The notes under the pieces were generated by a model. It saw nothing but the letters and a program-made list of their open reading frames with translations. It had not been told where the DNA came from and searched no databases. DNA of 64,000 bases from positions 23,146 through 87,145 of the forward strand of contig QJJF01000015.1 in assembly GCA_003202005.1 (NCBI GenBank), written 5' to 3'. Positions 38,908-51,805 of the stretch are shown here, piece after piece. Numbering within the stretch: the first letter of the stretch is position 1; every line of letters begins with the position of its first letter. The translations under genes and the position numbers were made by a program. The stretch is from Williamsia faeni (lineage in GTDB: Bacteria; Actinomycetota; Actinomycetes; Mycobacteriales; Mycobacteriaceae).

Positions 38908-41172
38908 ATGGCAATGTTCTTGTATCGGCTCGGGCGATTCTCCTTCAGGCACAAATGGACCGTGCTGGCCGCCTGGCTGATCGCCGCCGTATTGGTGGTC
39001 ACCCTGGTCAACACGCTGAACCCGAAGTTCTCCAAGGACTTTGAGCTGCCGGGTACAGACTCGGACAAGGCGATGTCGTTGATGAAGGAGAACTTCACCG
39101 CCATCAACGAAGAGCAGACCCAGGCGTCGACCAGCGTTCTCGTCGCCGCTGACGACGGCCTCGAGGCACACAGACAGACCATCGACGCGCTTGTCGCAGA
39201 GCTCAAGACATTGCCGGATCTCAGTGCGCCGGATTCCATCGCCAACCCGCTGGACGTGGCCGCCGCCGATCCGGCTCTGGCAGCTTCGGTGATCGGTGAC
39301 AACGGGACCGTCGGCCTGATCCAGGTCAAGCAGACCACCAACATCGAGGATCTGACTGCGGACGACACGAAGCAGTTCGAAGACATCCTCGCCGAGTTCC
39401 GGGTCGGTGGCCTCCAGGTCGAGGGCACCGGTTCGCTGATGCAGGTCTTCGAACAGGGTGGCGCCGCCGAGATGCTCGGCTTTGTCATCGCCTTCATCGT
39501 GATGATCGTGGCGTTCGGTGCCATCGTCGCCGCATTCATCCCGATCATCACCGGCATCCTCGGCGTGGTGATCACGATCATGCTGGTCACGCTCGGCGCG
39601 GGCGTCTTCAGCATCAACGAGAGCGCAACCGGCATCATCACGATGCTCGGCATCGCGGTGTCGATCGACTACGCCCTGTTCATCGTCTCCAGGTACCGCA
39701 GTGAGCTGAATCTGGGTGGTACCCGAGAGGCCGCCGTCGGCCGGGCCGTGGGTACCGCCGGTTCGGCAGTCGTGTTCGCCGGCCTCACCGTGATGATCGC
39801 GGTTGCCGCGCTCTCCGTCGTCGGCATCCCGTTCATCTCACAGATGGGTCTGGCGGCAGCGCTCGCGGTCCTGATCGCGGTACTCGGTGCCATCACACTG
39901 ATTCCCGGCCTGCTGGGCGCCTTCGGCCGGTTCGCGTTCTCGCCGCGGATTCCGAAGGTCCGGCACGGCGACGAACCGGAGTCGGAGGAGACCAACGGCC
40001 TCCGCTTCGCCAAGTTCATCACCAAGTACCCGTGGCCCGTCGCGGCGGTCTCATTGCTCTTCCTGATCGTGGTGGCGTTGCCGATGAGCAAGCTCGAACT
40101 CGGCCTCTCGTCGACCACCGACGCCGAGGTTCCGGCCACCGAACTGCTGCAGCGTGGATTCGGTGAGGGCATCAACGGCCCGCTGCTGGTAGTGCTCGAC
40201 AACCCTGACGAGGGCGATGTGGCCCCGGTTGCGGAACAGACGATCGCGCACATCAAGACCCTGCCCAATGTCGCCAACCCGGATCAGATGACCTGGATCG
40301 GCAACGGACCCAACCAGACCGCGGACCCCGCGACCGGCCAGGTCGGAGCGACCTCGGCGTTGATCTTCGTGACACCGCAGCAGTCGCCGAGCGGCCCGCA
40401 GACGCACGACCTGATGGAAGAGATCCGCGACTATTCGGCGACCACAGAGGCCGAGGGTGTCACGCTCAACGTCGGTGGCCAGACGGCGATCATGTCCGAC
40501 ATCTCGGCGAAGCTGAGTTCGGCGATGATCCCGTACCTGATCCTGGTCGTCGGACTCGCGTTCATCATCTTGATGATCGTGTTCCGGTCGGTCCTCGTCC
40601 CGCTCACCGCCACCATCGGCTTCCTGTTCTCGGTGTGTGCCACGTTCGGTGCCACGGTGGCGATCTTCCAGTTGGGTCACTTCGGCCTGATCACGCACAC
40701 GCAACCGATCATCTCGTTCCTGCCGATCTTCATGATCGGTGTGGTCTTTGGTCTGGCGATGGACTACCAGGTGTTCCTGGTGACCCGGATGCGTGAGGAA
40801 TACGTGCACGGGCTGCCCGCCAAGCAGGCCGTGATCATCGGGTACAAACACGGTGCCCGGGTGGTCGCCTCTGCGGCGATCATCATGATCTCGGTCTTCG
40901 CGTCGTTCATGCTCGCCCCGGATACCAGCTCGAAGATGATGGGCTTCGCATTGGCCGCAGCCGTGTTCTTCGACGCGTTCATCGTGCGGATGGTGATCGT
41001 GCCCGCGGTCATCACGATCATGGGCGACCGGGCCTGGTGGATCCCGGCATGGCTCGACAAGATCCTGCCCAACGTCGACATGGAGGGCATCGCGATCCGC
41101 GAGATCCCCATCGACACGTCGGTGTCCGCGGACGGCAAACCGCTGCAACCCGCGGTCGGCGCCAACGACTGA
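38908..41172 (+). CDS. MMPL-family RND transporter
   Basis: A 754-residue transporter of the MmpL/RND type with the duplicated topology: one helix (WTVLAAWLIAAVLVVTLVNTL), an outside loop of about 150 residues, five helices, then the same again. The proton-relay Asp-Tyr pairs occur in both halves (SIDYALFIVSRYRSE and AMDYQVFLVTRMREE). MmpL proteins export lipids or drugs across the inner membrane; the substrate is unknown and no mycolate or siderophore genes lie nearby. A TATAAG box eight nt before the ATG and the absence of a ribosome site suggest a leaderless or nearly leaderless message. Not in the syntenic M. tuberculosis interval. Confidence 0.9.
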   Translation: MAMFLYRLGRFSFRHKWTVLAAWLIAAVLVVTLVNTLNPKFSKDFELPGTDSDKAMSLMKENFTAINEEQTQASTSVLVAADDGLEAHRQTIDALVAELKTLPDLSAPDSIANPLDVAAADPALAASVIGDNGTVGLIQVKQTTNIEDLTADDTKQFEDILAEFRVGGLQVEGTGSLMQVFEQGGAAEMLGFVIAFIVMIVAFGAIVAAFIPIITGILGVVITIMLVTLGAGVFSINESATGIITMLGIAVSIDYALFIVSRYRSELNLGGTREAAVGRAVGTAGSAVVFAGLTVMIAVAALSVVGIPFISQMGLAAALAVLIAVLGAITLIPGLLGAFGRFAFSPRIPKVRHGDEPESEETNGLRFAKFITKYPWPVAAVSLLFLIVVALPMSKLELGLSSTTDAEVPATELLQRGFGEGINGPLLVVLDNPDEGDVAPVAEQTIAHIKTLPNVANPDQMTWIGNGPNQTADPATGQVGATSALIFVTPQQSPSGPQTHDLMEEIRDYSATTEAEGVTLNVGGQTAIMSDISAKLSSAMIPYLILVVGLAFIILMIVFRSVLVPLTATIGFLFSVCATFGATVAIFQLGHFGLITHTQPIISFLPIFMIGVVFGLAMDYQVFLVTRMREEYVHGLPAKQAVIIGYKHGARVVASAAIIMISVFASFMLAPDTSSKMMGFALAAAVFFDAFIVRMVIVPAVITIMGDRAWWIPAWLDKILPNVDMEGIAIREIPIDTSVSADGKPLQPAVGAND

Positions 41173-41181
41173 CCCGCACAC

Positions 41182-41203
41182 TGTGATCCGGCTCACGTAG
41201 ACT
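41182..41203 (+). promoter_or_regulatory. CRP-like box plus -10 upstream of the GAF regulator gene
   Basis: TGTGA-TCCGGC-TCACG (41182-41197), close to the CRP/GlxR consensus TGTGA-N6-TCACA, abuts a -10 box TAGACT. A protein bound here would cover the promoter. An almost identical box lies before the monooxygenase gene. Confidence 0.6.
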
Positions 41204-41233
41204 CATCGGCGAACCTACGAGCCGGAGAACTGT

Positions 41234-42409
41234 GTGCCCCAACCGCTGACCCGCCCGTCGAGCGCGCTGCGTATCGACCAGGATCCGCGTGCTCACCTGC
41301 GCCGCCTGGATTCCCTGTTCTCACAGTGGTCCACGACCGGCGCGGTTCCGGTCGGGGTGCGCGAGGAAGTCGCCCGGTCGTGGCAGCGGCAGCCCGGTGA
41401 ATACCGCGGTCCCGACCACCGGCCGTCGGATGAGATAGCCCACCGGCGCGGCGCAGATCCGTTTCTCGTCCACGCATCGGCCTCACTGAGGGAACGCCTG
41501 CTCGCCAGTTGTACCGACACGGCCACCGAGCTGGTGCTCTGCGACCGCGACGGGGTCGTCCTGTGGGTGGCCGGCCCATCCAACGTGCGACGCCGTTCGG
41601 AGAGTCTCGGATTCGTCGAAGGCGCGTTGTGGACCGAGAAGTCGGTGGGCACCAACGCCCTGGGAACCGCGATGGCCGACCGCGCCCCGATCCAGATCTT
41701 CGGTTCCGAACACGCTCACCCGAGCCACCACAGTTGGGTGTGCACGGGTGCGCCGATCATCGATCCCCGCGACGATTCGGTGCTGGGTGCGATCACGTTG
41801 TCCGGCGGACTCCGCACCGCCCACCCACACACGCTGTCGCTCGTCTGTTCAACACTCGACGCGGTCAACGCCGAGCTCGAGCTGCTGCATCGCGACAATC
41901 TGCGGACCCGCAGCAACGCCGCCGCCGGATTGCTCGGTTCGGCCGGCCCTGACGCACTCATCGTCGACCGAGGCGGCTGGGTCATCGCGGCCCGGGGCAT
42001 CTCGGTCAGCGATCGCCTCTACATCCCCGGCGGTCTCGGCTCATCCACCGTCTGGATACCCAGCCTCGGCCACTTCGACGCCACGCCCGTGGGTGACCTC
42101 TGGCAGCTGAATCGGTCGCGGCGCACCGTCACGACCTTGACCCTGACCTCCGAACCACCCGGCGCACAGGTCACATTCGACGACGCCGAGCAGACAACAC
42201 ATCCGCTGACCCGGCGACAGCTGGACCTGCTCCGGATCCTGGCCCAGAACCCGGCTGGTTTGAGTGCTCGGGAGTTGTCGACGTCGCTCTACGGTTCCGG
42301 CGACCACACGGTGACCGTCCGGGCCGAGGTCTCCCGCATCCGCCGCGCGCTCGGACCGCTGCTGGTCCCGCGGCCGTACCGCCTGACCGTGGCCGCAACC
42401 TTCTCCTGA
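41234..42409 (+). CDS. GAF-domain transcriptional regulator with C-terminal winged helix
   Basis: A 391-residue regulator. The N-terminal half resembles the AcoR-type sensor (RSWQR near residue 50, then TELVLCDRDGVVLWVAG and LGFVEGALWTEKSVGTNALGTAMADRAPIQIFGSEHAHPSHHSWVCTGAPI, a GAF domain). There is no sigma-54 ATPase domain; instead the C-terminus has PLTRRQLDLLRILAQNPAGLSARELS and RAEVSRIRRALGPLLVPRPYRL, a winged-helix DNA-binding domain. Such regulators usually activate an adjacent catabolic enzyme gene, here the flavin monooxygenase 85 nt downstream. GGAG six nt before the GTG supports the start. The ligand is unknown. Confidence 0.85.
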   Translation: MPQPLTRPSSALRIDQDPRAHLRRLDSLFSQWSTTGAVPVGVREEVARSWQRQPGEYRGPDHRPSDEIAHRRGADPFLVHASASLRERLLASCTDTATELVLCDRDGVVLWVAGPSNVRRRSESLGFVEGALWTEKSVGTNALGTAMADRAPIQIFGSEHAHPSHHSWVCTGAPIIDPRDDSVLGAITLSGGLRTAHPHTLSLVCSTLDAVNAELELLHRDNLRTRSNAAAGLLGSAGPDALIVDRGGWVIAARGISVSDRLYIPGGLGSSTVWIPSLGHFDATPVGDLWQLNRSRRTVTTLTLTSEPPGAQVTFDDAEQTTHPLTRRQLDLLRILAQNPAGLSARELSTSLYGSGDHTVTVRAEVSRIRRALGPLLVPRPYRLTVAATFS

Positions 42410-42454
42410 CGTCTGCAACCTCCTGCAACCCTTCTTCCCGGGGCCGATCACTCG

Positions 42455-42480
42455 TAGCGTCATATGTGATCCACCTCACG
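42455..42480 (+). promoter_or_regulatory. -10 box and CRP-like box upstream of the monooxygenase gene
   Basis: A -10 box TAGCGT (42455-42460) is followed by TGTGA-TCCACC-TCACG (42465-42480), which would overlap the transcription start. It shares 14 of 16 positions with the box before the regulator gene. The ribosome site AAGGAG begins four nt later. Confidence 0.6.
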
Positions 42481-42494
42481 CTAAGGAGTTGCAC

Positions 42495-44309
42495 ATGACC
42501 ACCACGGTCTCACCCACAGTGACGGCGCAGGCATTTCTCACCGACCTGGAGCGGGCGATCAACGATGCCCGGACGAGCGGCGACGTCAGCGCCGTGACCG
42601 ACCTTTTTGTCGACGACTGCTACTGGCGCGATCTGGTCGCACTGAGCTGGAATCTGACGACTGCCGAAGGCAAGGACGATCTGGCGGCGATGCTGACCGC
42701 GACCCTGCCGCATTCGGCGCCCGGAAATTTCGAGTTGACCGGCGAGGCCACGGACGCAGGTGACGGCGTTACGGAGGCCTGGTACACGTTCACGACACCG
42801 GTTCTGCGCGGCAAAGGCCTGATGCGACTGCGGGACGGCAAGTGCTGGACATTCCTCACGTCGGCGCAGGAGCTGCTGGAGTTCCCCGAGAACAAGGGCA
42901 ACCGTCGTATCAAGGGCGCCGAGCACGGTGTTGTACCGGGCCGCAAGAACTGGCTCGATCGCCGCGCGGAGGCGCAGGAAACACTCGGTGTCACGACGCA
43001 GCCCTACGTTCTGATCGTCGGCGGCGGACAAGGTGGCATCGGGCTGGCCGCACGCCTGCGCCGGCTGGGGGTGGCCGCCCTGGTCATCGACAAGCACCCC
43101 AAGCCTGGTGACCAATGGCGTAGCCGCTATTACTCACTGTCCCTGCATGATCCGGTCTGGTACGACCACATGCCGTACCTTCCGTTCCCCGACGACTGGC
43201 CGGTGTTCACCCCAAAGGACAAGATGGGTGACTGGCTCGAGAGCTACGTCAAGATCATGGAACTCGACTACTGGTCGAACACGCTGTGCCAGAGTGCCTC
43301 GTTCGACGAGGCCACCGGACAGTGGACCGTCGAGGTCGAGCGGGAGGGAAAACCCTTGACGCTCACACCGACTCAGCTGGTGATGGCCACCGGTATGTCC
43401 GGCATCGCGAACATGCCCGAGATCCCCGGCGCCGACACCTTCGAGGGCGATCTGGTTCACTCCTCGCAGCATTCCGGTGGCGCCGAATACACGGGCAAGA
43501 AGGCTGTGGTCTTGGGCGCCAACAACTCTGCACACGACATCTGCGCGGATCTGTGGGAGAACGGCGCCGACGTCACGATGATCCAGCGTTCGACCACACA
43601 CATCGTGCGGTCCGAGTCGTTGATGCGCGAAGTGCTCGGCCCGCTGTATTCCGAAGAGGCACTGGCCAGTGGCATCGATCATGAGACGGCCGATCTGATC
43701 TTCGGGTCGATCCCCTATGGTCTGCTCGCCGACTTCCAGATCCCCGCCTTCGACACCATCCGTGAGCAGGACAAGGAGTTCTACGACCGCCTCGAGGCCG
43801 CCGGATTCATGCTCGACTTCGGCGACGACGGATCCGGCCTGTTCCTCAAGTACCTGCGCCGCGGCTCGGGTTACTACATCGACGTCGGCGCGTCCGAACT
43901 CATCGCCGACGGCAAGGTGAAGTTGAAGGCACCCGCCCACATCACCGAGATCAAGCCGCGATCGGTGGTGCTGTCCGACGGCACCGAACTCGAGGCCGAC
44001 CTCATCGTGATGGCCACCGGGTTCGGTTCGATGAACGGCTGGGCCGCCAAGCTCATCTCCCAGGACGTCGCCGACAAGGTGGGCAAGTGCTGGGGCCTGG
44101 GGTCGGGTACCACCAAGGACCCGGGTCCCTGGGAAGGCGAGTTGCGCAACATGTGGAAGCCCACCGCCCAGCAGAACCTCTGGTTCCACGGCGGCAACCT
44201 TCACCAGTCGCGCCACTATTCGCGATACCTCGCGCTGCAACTCAAGGCGCGCGAGGCCGGGATGAACGTCAGTGTCTACGGGCAGGCACCGGTGCACCAC
44301 CTGCAGTAA
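42495..44309 (+). CDS. Flavin-dependent monooxygenase with N-terminal NTF2-like domain
   Basis: A 604-residue fusion. Residues 1-150 form a SnoaL/NTF2-like alpha+beta domain ([37 protein letters not shown]). The rest is a class B flavin monooxygenase: FAD motif [20 protein letters not shown] (about 172-191), [20 protein letters not shown], a variant of the FxGxxxHxxxY fingerprint ([14 protein letters not shown]) and a second nucleotide motif [21 protein letters not shown] for NADPH, then [13 protein letters not shown]. Enzymes of this kind hydroxylate or Baeyer-Villiger oxidise small organic molecules; the substrate is unknown. AAGGAG six nt before the ATG fixes the start. Control by the preceding GAF regulator is likely. 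Confidence 0.88.
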   Translation: MTTTVSPTVTAQAFLTDLERAINDARTSGDVSAVTDLFVDDCYWRDLVALSWNLTTAEGKDDLAAMLTATLPHSAPGNFELTGEATDAGDGVTEAWYTFTTPVLRGKGLMRLRDGKCWTFLTSAQELLEFPENKGNRRIKGAEHGVVPGRKNWLDRRAEAQETLGVTTQPYVLIVGGGQGGIGLAARLRRLGVAALVIDKHPKPGDQWRSRYYSLSLHDPVWYDHMPYLPFPDDWPVFTPKDKMGDWLESYVKIMELDYWSNTLCQSASFDEATGQWTVEVEREGKPLTLTPTQLVMATGMSGIANMPEIPGADTFEGDLVHSSQHSGGAEYTGKKAVVLGANNSAHDICADLWENGADVTMIQRSTTHIVRSESLMREVLGPLYSEEALASGIDHETADLIFGSIPYGLLADFQIPAFDTIREQDKEFYDRLEAAGFMLDFGDDGSGLFLKYLRRGSGYYIDVGASELIADGKVKLKAPAHITEIKPRSVVLSDGTELEADLIVMATGFGSMNGWAAKLISQDVADKVGKCWGLGSGTTKDPGPWEGELRNMWKPTAQQNLWFHGGNLHQSRHYSRYLALQLKAREAGMNVSVYGQAPVHHLQ

Positions 44310-44364
44310 CGGGCATGAAAGGATGGCCTTCAACACAATCGCCGCGATTCAGGAGGCCATCACA

Positions 44365-45372
44365 ATGTCAGCCGCTAACACCAACTTCGAGGCTCCGGAC
44401 CGTAACTTGGCGATGGAACTCGTACGCGTGACAGAGGCCGCCGCACTCGCGGCCGGACGTTGGGTCGGCAAGGGCGACAAGAACGGTGGCGACGGAGCCG
44501 CGGTTGACGCGATGCGTCAGCTTCTGTCCACCGTGTCCATGCGCGGTGTCGTCGTCATCGGCGAAGGTGAAAAAGACGAAGCACCGATGCTCTACAACGG
44601 CGAAGAGGTCGGCAACGGCGAAGGCCCCGAGGTCGACGTCGCTGTCGATCCCATCGACGGCACCACCCTGATGGCCGAAGGCCGCCCCAACTCGATCGCC
44701 GTCATCGCGGTGTCCGAGCGCGGCACCATGTACGACCCGTCGGCCGTGTTCTACATGGAGAAGATCGCTGTCGGCCCGGAAGCCGCCGGCGTCATCGACA
44801 TCAACGAATCCGTCGAATACAACGTCCTGGCCGTCGCCAAGGCGAAGGGCATCGAGGTCGCCGACCTGACCGTGGTCGTCCTCGACCGGGAACGCCACGA
44901 GGGTCTGATCGCCGAGATCCGGGCCGCCGGCGCCAAGGTGCGGCTGATCTCCGACGGCGACGTCGCCGGTGCGATCGCCGCGGCACAGGACGAGAGCTCC
45001 GTCGACATGCTCATGGGCATCGGTGGCACTCCCGAAGGCATCATCACCGCGGTTGCCATGAAGTGCATGGGCGGCGAGATCCAGGGCAAGCTGTGGCCCC
45101 GCAATGCCGCCGAGCGCCAGAAGGCCCTCGATGCCGGACACGACCTCGACCGCGTCCTCAAGACCGAAGATCTCGTCAGCGGCGAAAACATGTTCTTCTG
45201 CGCCACCGGCGTCACCAACGGCGACATGCTGCGTGGTGTGAGCTACCGCGCCAACGGTGCCACCACCCGCTCGCTGGTCATGCGATCGAGGTCGGGCACC
45301 ATCCGCACCATCGAAGGTCGCCACACCCGTCAGAAGGTCAGCGAGATCTCCACGAGCCTTTCCAAGAAGTGA
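44365..45372 (+). CDS. glpX: Fructose-1,6-bisphosphatase class II (GlpX)
   Basis: A 335-residue gluconeogenic phosphatase. Motifs: [44 protein letters not shown], the metal-binding [21 protein letters not shown] and [30 protein letters not shown]. tuberculosis GlpX (Rv1099c) has the same layout. AGGAGG eight nt before the ATG reading [20 protein letters not shown] fixes the start. The fumarase pair follows, giving a central-carbon cluster. Confidence 0.97.
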   Translation: MSAANTNFEAPDRNLAMELVRVTEAAALAAGRWVGKGDKNGGDGAAVDAMRQLLSTVSMRGVVVIGEGEKDEAPMLYNGEEVGNGEGPEVDVAVDPIDGTTLMAEGRPNSIAVIAVSERGTMYDPSAVFYMEKIAVGPEAAGVIDINESVEYNVLAVAKAKGIEVADLTVVVLDRERHEGLIAEIRAAGAKVRLISDGDVAGAIAAAQDESSVDMLMGIGGTPEGIITAVAMKCMGGEIQGKLWPRNAAERQKALDAGHDLDRVLKTEDLVSGENMFFCATGVTNGDMLRGVSYRANGATTRSLVMRSRSGTIRTIEGRHTRQKVSEISTSLSKK

Positions 45373-45478
45373 AATTCTGACACTGCGAGGATCACGGAGC
45401 GAGACGTTGTGGCTGCGCCATTTCGTGCTTGACAACCTCTGACGAGTACCGCCACGCCACAGCGATACGATGCTGGGC

Positions 45479-47179
<1,701 letters not shown>

Positions 47180-47182
47180 ACA

Positions 47183-48583
<1,401 letters not shown>

Positions 48584-48587
48584 CCGA

Positions 48588-48655
48588 CCCCGATTTTGGT
48601 GGCTTTTGGTGACCTTGACCTGCAGGTTTACTCACCAGAAGCCACCATTTTCGGG
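48588..48655. terminator. Long hairpin between convergent fumC and L,D-transpeptidase genes
   Basis: Two 24-nt arms (48588-48611 and 48632-48655), matching at 20 positions, contain GGTGGCTTTTGGTGA on the left. An inner GACCTGCAGGTT is also palindromic. Placed at convergent gene ends, so it should stop both transcripts. Confidence 0.7.
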
Positions 48656-48671
48656 TACGCCGGGGGTGGGC

Positions 48672-49355
48672 CTACTTCAGGCCGATGCTGATGATCGGTT
48701 GACGAGCCGGGTCCAGCCACCGGACGATCTCGATCAGCACGTCACGATCGATCGCAACGCAGCCCCAGGTGGGTTCACCGTTGGTGACGTGCAGGAAGAT
48801 GCCCGATGCGTACCCGTCGACCTGCTGCGGGTTGTGGGCGATGTTGACGACGTAGTCGTAGATGTCGCCGGTGGCGAGGATGTTCTCGCTGTCGCCGCCG
48901 GGGTTCTCGACCTGCCGGACGTGGGTGTTGTACGTCGGTGACCCGGGCAGCGCGTCCCACCAATCCTGTTCGTCCGCTTGGAAATACGGCATCTCTGTAC
49001 CGGGATCGGGTTGATTGCCGAATGCCTGGTCAAGGGCGAACACACCCATCGGGGTCCGCCAGACGTTGTCGCGTGGGATGCCGATACCTTCGGCACCGAG
49101 ATCGGCATCGGTGGCGTCGACCACCTGAATCCACTTGCCCGATTCATTCCGCTCCCATGCGGTCAGCGTTGCCACAGTGCTGTGGATTGATTCGGACGTC
49201 ACCTTGATCATCTGCGTCGACAACGGGAACGACGATGGCGTCAAGACCTCATCAGCTTGGGCCGAAGCAGGAACGATCATCGCAGTGACAACAAACAGGG
49301 CGGCGGCCAGTGACACCACTGGTCCCATGAACCTCTTGGACAACTTCAGCACCAC
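48672..49355 (-). CDS. L,D-transpeptidase (YkuD-type), secreted
   Basis: A 227-residue exported enzyme likely to form 3-3 peptidoglycan cross-links or attach proteins to the wall. A signal peptide (KLSKRFMGPVVSLAAALFVV, cleavage near ASA-QAD at residues 30-33) precedes the catalytic domain, where FLHVTNGEPTWGCVAIDRD holds the catalytic cysteine in the HxxNx...SxGC-like context (here TWGC instead of SHGC). A -10 box CATAAT lies three nt before the first GTG and six nt before a second, adjacent GTG; with no ribosome site a leaderless message is likely. Divergent from a Ser/Thr kinase gene. Confidence 0.82.
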   Translation of the reverse strand: MVLKLSKRFMGPVVSLAAALFVVTAMIVPASAQADEVLTPSSFPLSTQMIKVTSESIHSTVATLTAWERNESGKWIQVVDATDADLGAEGIGIPRDNVWRTPMGVFALDQAFGNQPDPGTEMPYFQADEQDWWDALPGSPTYNTHVRQVENPGGDSENILATGDIYDYVVNIAHNPQQVDGYASGIFLHVTNGEPTWGCVAIDRDVLIEIVRWLDPARQPIISIGLK

Positions 49356-49485
49356 GTGATTATGCCAAGTGCTCAGCGAAAGCACGTATCGGGCCGATTA
49401 CGGCACTGCATTAATCTGGTCACTGCCGAGCATTGGAACCACTTCGCTCGCGGTGCCGGCGCAACACAGAAATCTGGGGGTCTTG

Positions 49486-50388
49486 ATGCCACTCTCCGCG
49501 GGCACCATGTTTGCCGGCTACACAATCGAACGCCTTCTCGGAGCCGGCGGCATGGGTGAGGTATACCTGGCCAAGCACCCGCGGTTGCCGCGCTCGGACG
49601 CCCTGAAGATCCTGCCCACGTCACTGCCCGGTTCAAGTGCGACATCCGACGAGGACTACCGCCTCAGGTTCGTGCGCGAGGCCGATCTGTCGGCCAAGCT
49701 CTGGCATCCGAACATCGTCGCAGTCCATGACCGTGGCGAATTCATGGGCCAGCTCTGGATCAGCATGGACTTCGTCCCCGGCACCGATGGCGCAGAACTC
49801 CTGGCCGTCTACCCCAAAGGTGTACGTCCGAGCCTGTGCCTCCAGATGGTCACCGAGGTCGCGTCGGCGCTCGACCATGCCCACAGCCAGGGGCTCCTGC
49901 ATCGGGACGTCAAACCCGGCAACATCATGCTGACCGAATCGACTCCGCACCGAGTCATGCTGACCGACTTCGGAATTGCGCGCCCGATCGCAGAGACGAG
50001 CGATCTGACGCTGACCGGATTTGCGGTCGGCACCGTTGCCTACGCCGCGCCCGAACAGCTCCGCGGCCTGCCGGTGGATGCACGCGCCGACGTCTATGCG
50101 CTCGGCGCCACCGCCGTCGCTCTTCTCACCGGAGCACCCCCGGGATCCGGTCGTGAACTCGCGCCTGCGGTCGCCCCGGTGATCAACCGCGCCCTGGCCA
50201 CCGAACCCGCCGATCGCTACCCCACCTGCAGCGAATTCGCCCGCGACCTCGCCGTCGCGCTCGACCTGCCTCCGATGACGCCGCCGCCGACCACTCCCCA
50301 CGCCGACTCGCACGATGCGCAACACGCGCCGACTCTGCTGGGGCTACCCACCATCGCGACACGTCCACCGACTGAGCCGCCGGTGTAA
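49486..50388 (+). CDS. Soluble serine/threonine protein kinase
   Basis: A 300-residue Hanks-type kinase. Glycine loop LGAGGMGEVYLAKH (18-31), catalytic lysine K41, HRDVKPGN at 139-146 with D141, DFG at 161-163 and APE at 188-190 are all intact, so it should be active. The C-terminal 40 residues are Pro/Thr-rich with no membrane helix or PASTA domains, unlike PknB. Mycobacterial soluble kinases such as PknG/PknK are larger, so this is a minimal form. GGGGGT before the ATG at MPLSAGTMFAGYTIERLL supports this start over in-frame codons upstream. It is divergent from the L,D-transpeptidase gene and convergent with phoH2. Confidence 0.88.
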   Translation: MPLSAGTMFAGYTIERLLGAGGMGEVYLAKHPRLPRSDALKILPTSLPGSSATSDEDYRLRFVREADLSAKLWHPNIVAVHDRGEFMGQLWISMDFVPGTDGAELLAVYPKGVRPSLCLQMVTEVASALDHAHSQGLLHRDVKPGNIMLTESTPHRVMLTDFGIARPIAETSDLTLTGFAVGTVAYAAPEQLRGLPVDARADVYALGATAVALLTGAPPGSGRELAPAVAPVINRALATEPADRYPTCSEFARDLAVALDLPPMTPPPTTPHADSHDAQHAPTLLGLPTIATRPPTEPPV

Positions 50389-50415
50389 GCCACCGATCGG
50401 TATCACCCCGACGCA

Positions 50416-50473
50416 CCACCTGTTTTCGCACCCGCCACCGACAATTGTCGGTGAATGGAACGAAAACAGGTGG
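50416..50473. terminator. Nested hairpin between convergent kinase and phoH2 genes
   Basis: Outer arms CCACCTGTTTTCG (50416-50428) and its perfect complement (50461-50473) enclose an inner perfect 18-bp palindrome CACCGACAATTGTCGGTG (50436-50453). It lies between the two stop codons and should act in both directions. Confidence 0.75.
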
Positions 50474-50497
50474 ACGCCAAGGCGAACCGTGCGCTCG

Positions 50498-51805
50498 CTA
50501 CGCTGTCGGCGCGAATTCTTCCAGCATCTCGGTGACGAGTGCCGCGATCGGTGACCGCTCGCTGCGAGTCAACGTGACATGTGCGAAAAGTGGGTGGCCC
50601 TTGAGCTTTTCGATCACCGCAGCGACACCGTCGTGCCGGCCGACGCGCAGGTTGTCGCGCTGTGCGACGTCGTGGGTGAGCACCACCCGCGACCCGGTAC
50701 CAAGGCGCGACAGCACGGTCAGCAGCACATTGCGCTCCAAAGACTGTGCCTCATCGACGATCACAAACGAATCATGCAGTGAACGGCCTCGAATATGGGT
50801 CAACGGAAGCACTTCCAGCATCCCGCGGCTGAGAACCTCTTCGATCACCTCGGTGGATGCCAGGCCTTCGAGGGTGTCGAACACCGCTTGGGCCCACGGC
50901 CCCATCTTCTCTGACTCGCTACCGGGCAGATAGCCGAGATTCTGGCCGCCGACGGCGTAAAGCGGCCGGAACACAACAACTTTGCGCTGCGTGCGCCGTT
51001 CGAGTACCGCCTCGAGACCGGCACACAATGCCAGTGCCGATTTTCCGGTACCCGCCTTGCCGCCCATGGAGACGATTCCCACACTGTCGTCGAGAAGGAG
51101 ATCGAGCGCCACCCGCTGTTCGGCGCTACGTCCACGCAATCCGAAGGTCTCGCGATCGCCGCGGACCAGCTGCACCTGCTTCTGCGGGTTCACGCGGCCC
51201 AGGGCACTGGAGTTGTTACCCAGGAGTCGAATCCCGGTGTGGCAGGGCAGGTCCCGGGCGGTGTCGAGGTCGACGACACCGTCGGCGAACAGCGTGTCGA
51301 TCACTGCGGAGTCGACGTCGATCTCGGTCATTCCGGTCCATCCCGAGGCCACCACGTCCTGGGCGTGATATTCGTCCGCGGCCAGACCCACAGCACCGGC
51401 TTTGACGCGCAGTGGTGTGTCCTTGGACACCAACACCACATCTTTGCCTTCGGCCCGAAGATTCAAGGCGCAGGCCAGGATTCGGGAATCGTTGGTGTCG
51501 GTACGGAAACCGGCCGGCAGGACCGCCGCGTCGGTGTGATTGAGCTCGACCTGGAGGGTGCCGCCCGCAGTGCCGATGGGGATCGGCTGATCGAGGCGCC
51601 CGAACTCCAGTCGCAGGTCGTCCAGCATCCGTAATGCTTCGCGTGCGAACCAGCCCAGTTCGTGGTGGTGGCGTTTACCTTCCAGTTCACTGATGACAAC
51701 CAGCGGAAGAATCACGTGGTTCTCAGCGAAACGTGTTGCCGCCCATGGGTCAGACAACAGCACGGAAGTGTCGATGACGTACGTACGAGCGTCGCGTGCG
51801 GTCAC
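50498..51805 (-). CDS. phoH2: PhoH2-type protein: PIN nuclease domain fused to PhoH ATPase
   Basis: A 435-residue RNA helicase/nuclease. The N-terminal PIN domain (about 1-140) starts [15 protein letters not shown] with the first acidic metal ligand at D12, and continues [21 protein letters not shown] and [13 protein letters not shown]. The C-terminal PhoH ATPase shows [23 protein letters not shown] (Walker A), [27 protein letters not shown] and [23 protein letters not shown] (Walker B). M. tuberculosis Rv1095 has the same length and layout and is described as an RNA helicase and RNase that works with a small antitoxin-like partner; no such partner gene is clear here. The GTG with GAGGAG eight nt upstream is preferred. 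A perfect hairpin sits just before the ribosome site. Confidence 0.93.
   Translation of the reverse strand: MTARDARTYVIDTSVLLSDPWAATRFAENHVILPLVVISELEGKRHHHELGWFAREALRMLDDLRLEFGRLDQPIPIGTAGGTLQVELNHTDAAVLPAGFRTDTNDSRILACALNLRAEGKDVVLVSKDTPLRVKAGAVGLAADEYHAQDVVASGWTGMTEIDVDSAVIDTLFADGVVDLDTARDLPCHTGIRLLGNNSSALGRVNPQKQVQLVRGDRETFGLRGRSAEQRVALDLLLDDSVGIVSMGGKAGTGKSALALCAGLEAVLERRTQRKVVVFRPLYAVGGQNLGYLPGSESEKMGPWAQAVFDTLEGLASTEVIEEVLSRGMLEVLPLTHIRGRSLHDSFVIVDEAQSLERNVLLTVLSRLGTGSRVVLTHDVAQRDNLRVGRHDGVAAVIEKLKGHPLFAHVTLTRSERSPIAALVTEMLEEFAPTA

Noticed and set aside
40051..41196. Antisense open reading frame over the MMPL transporter
   Set aside because: Strongly charged, low-complexity protein that mirrors transporter codons; no start signals.
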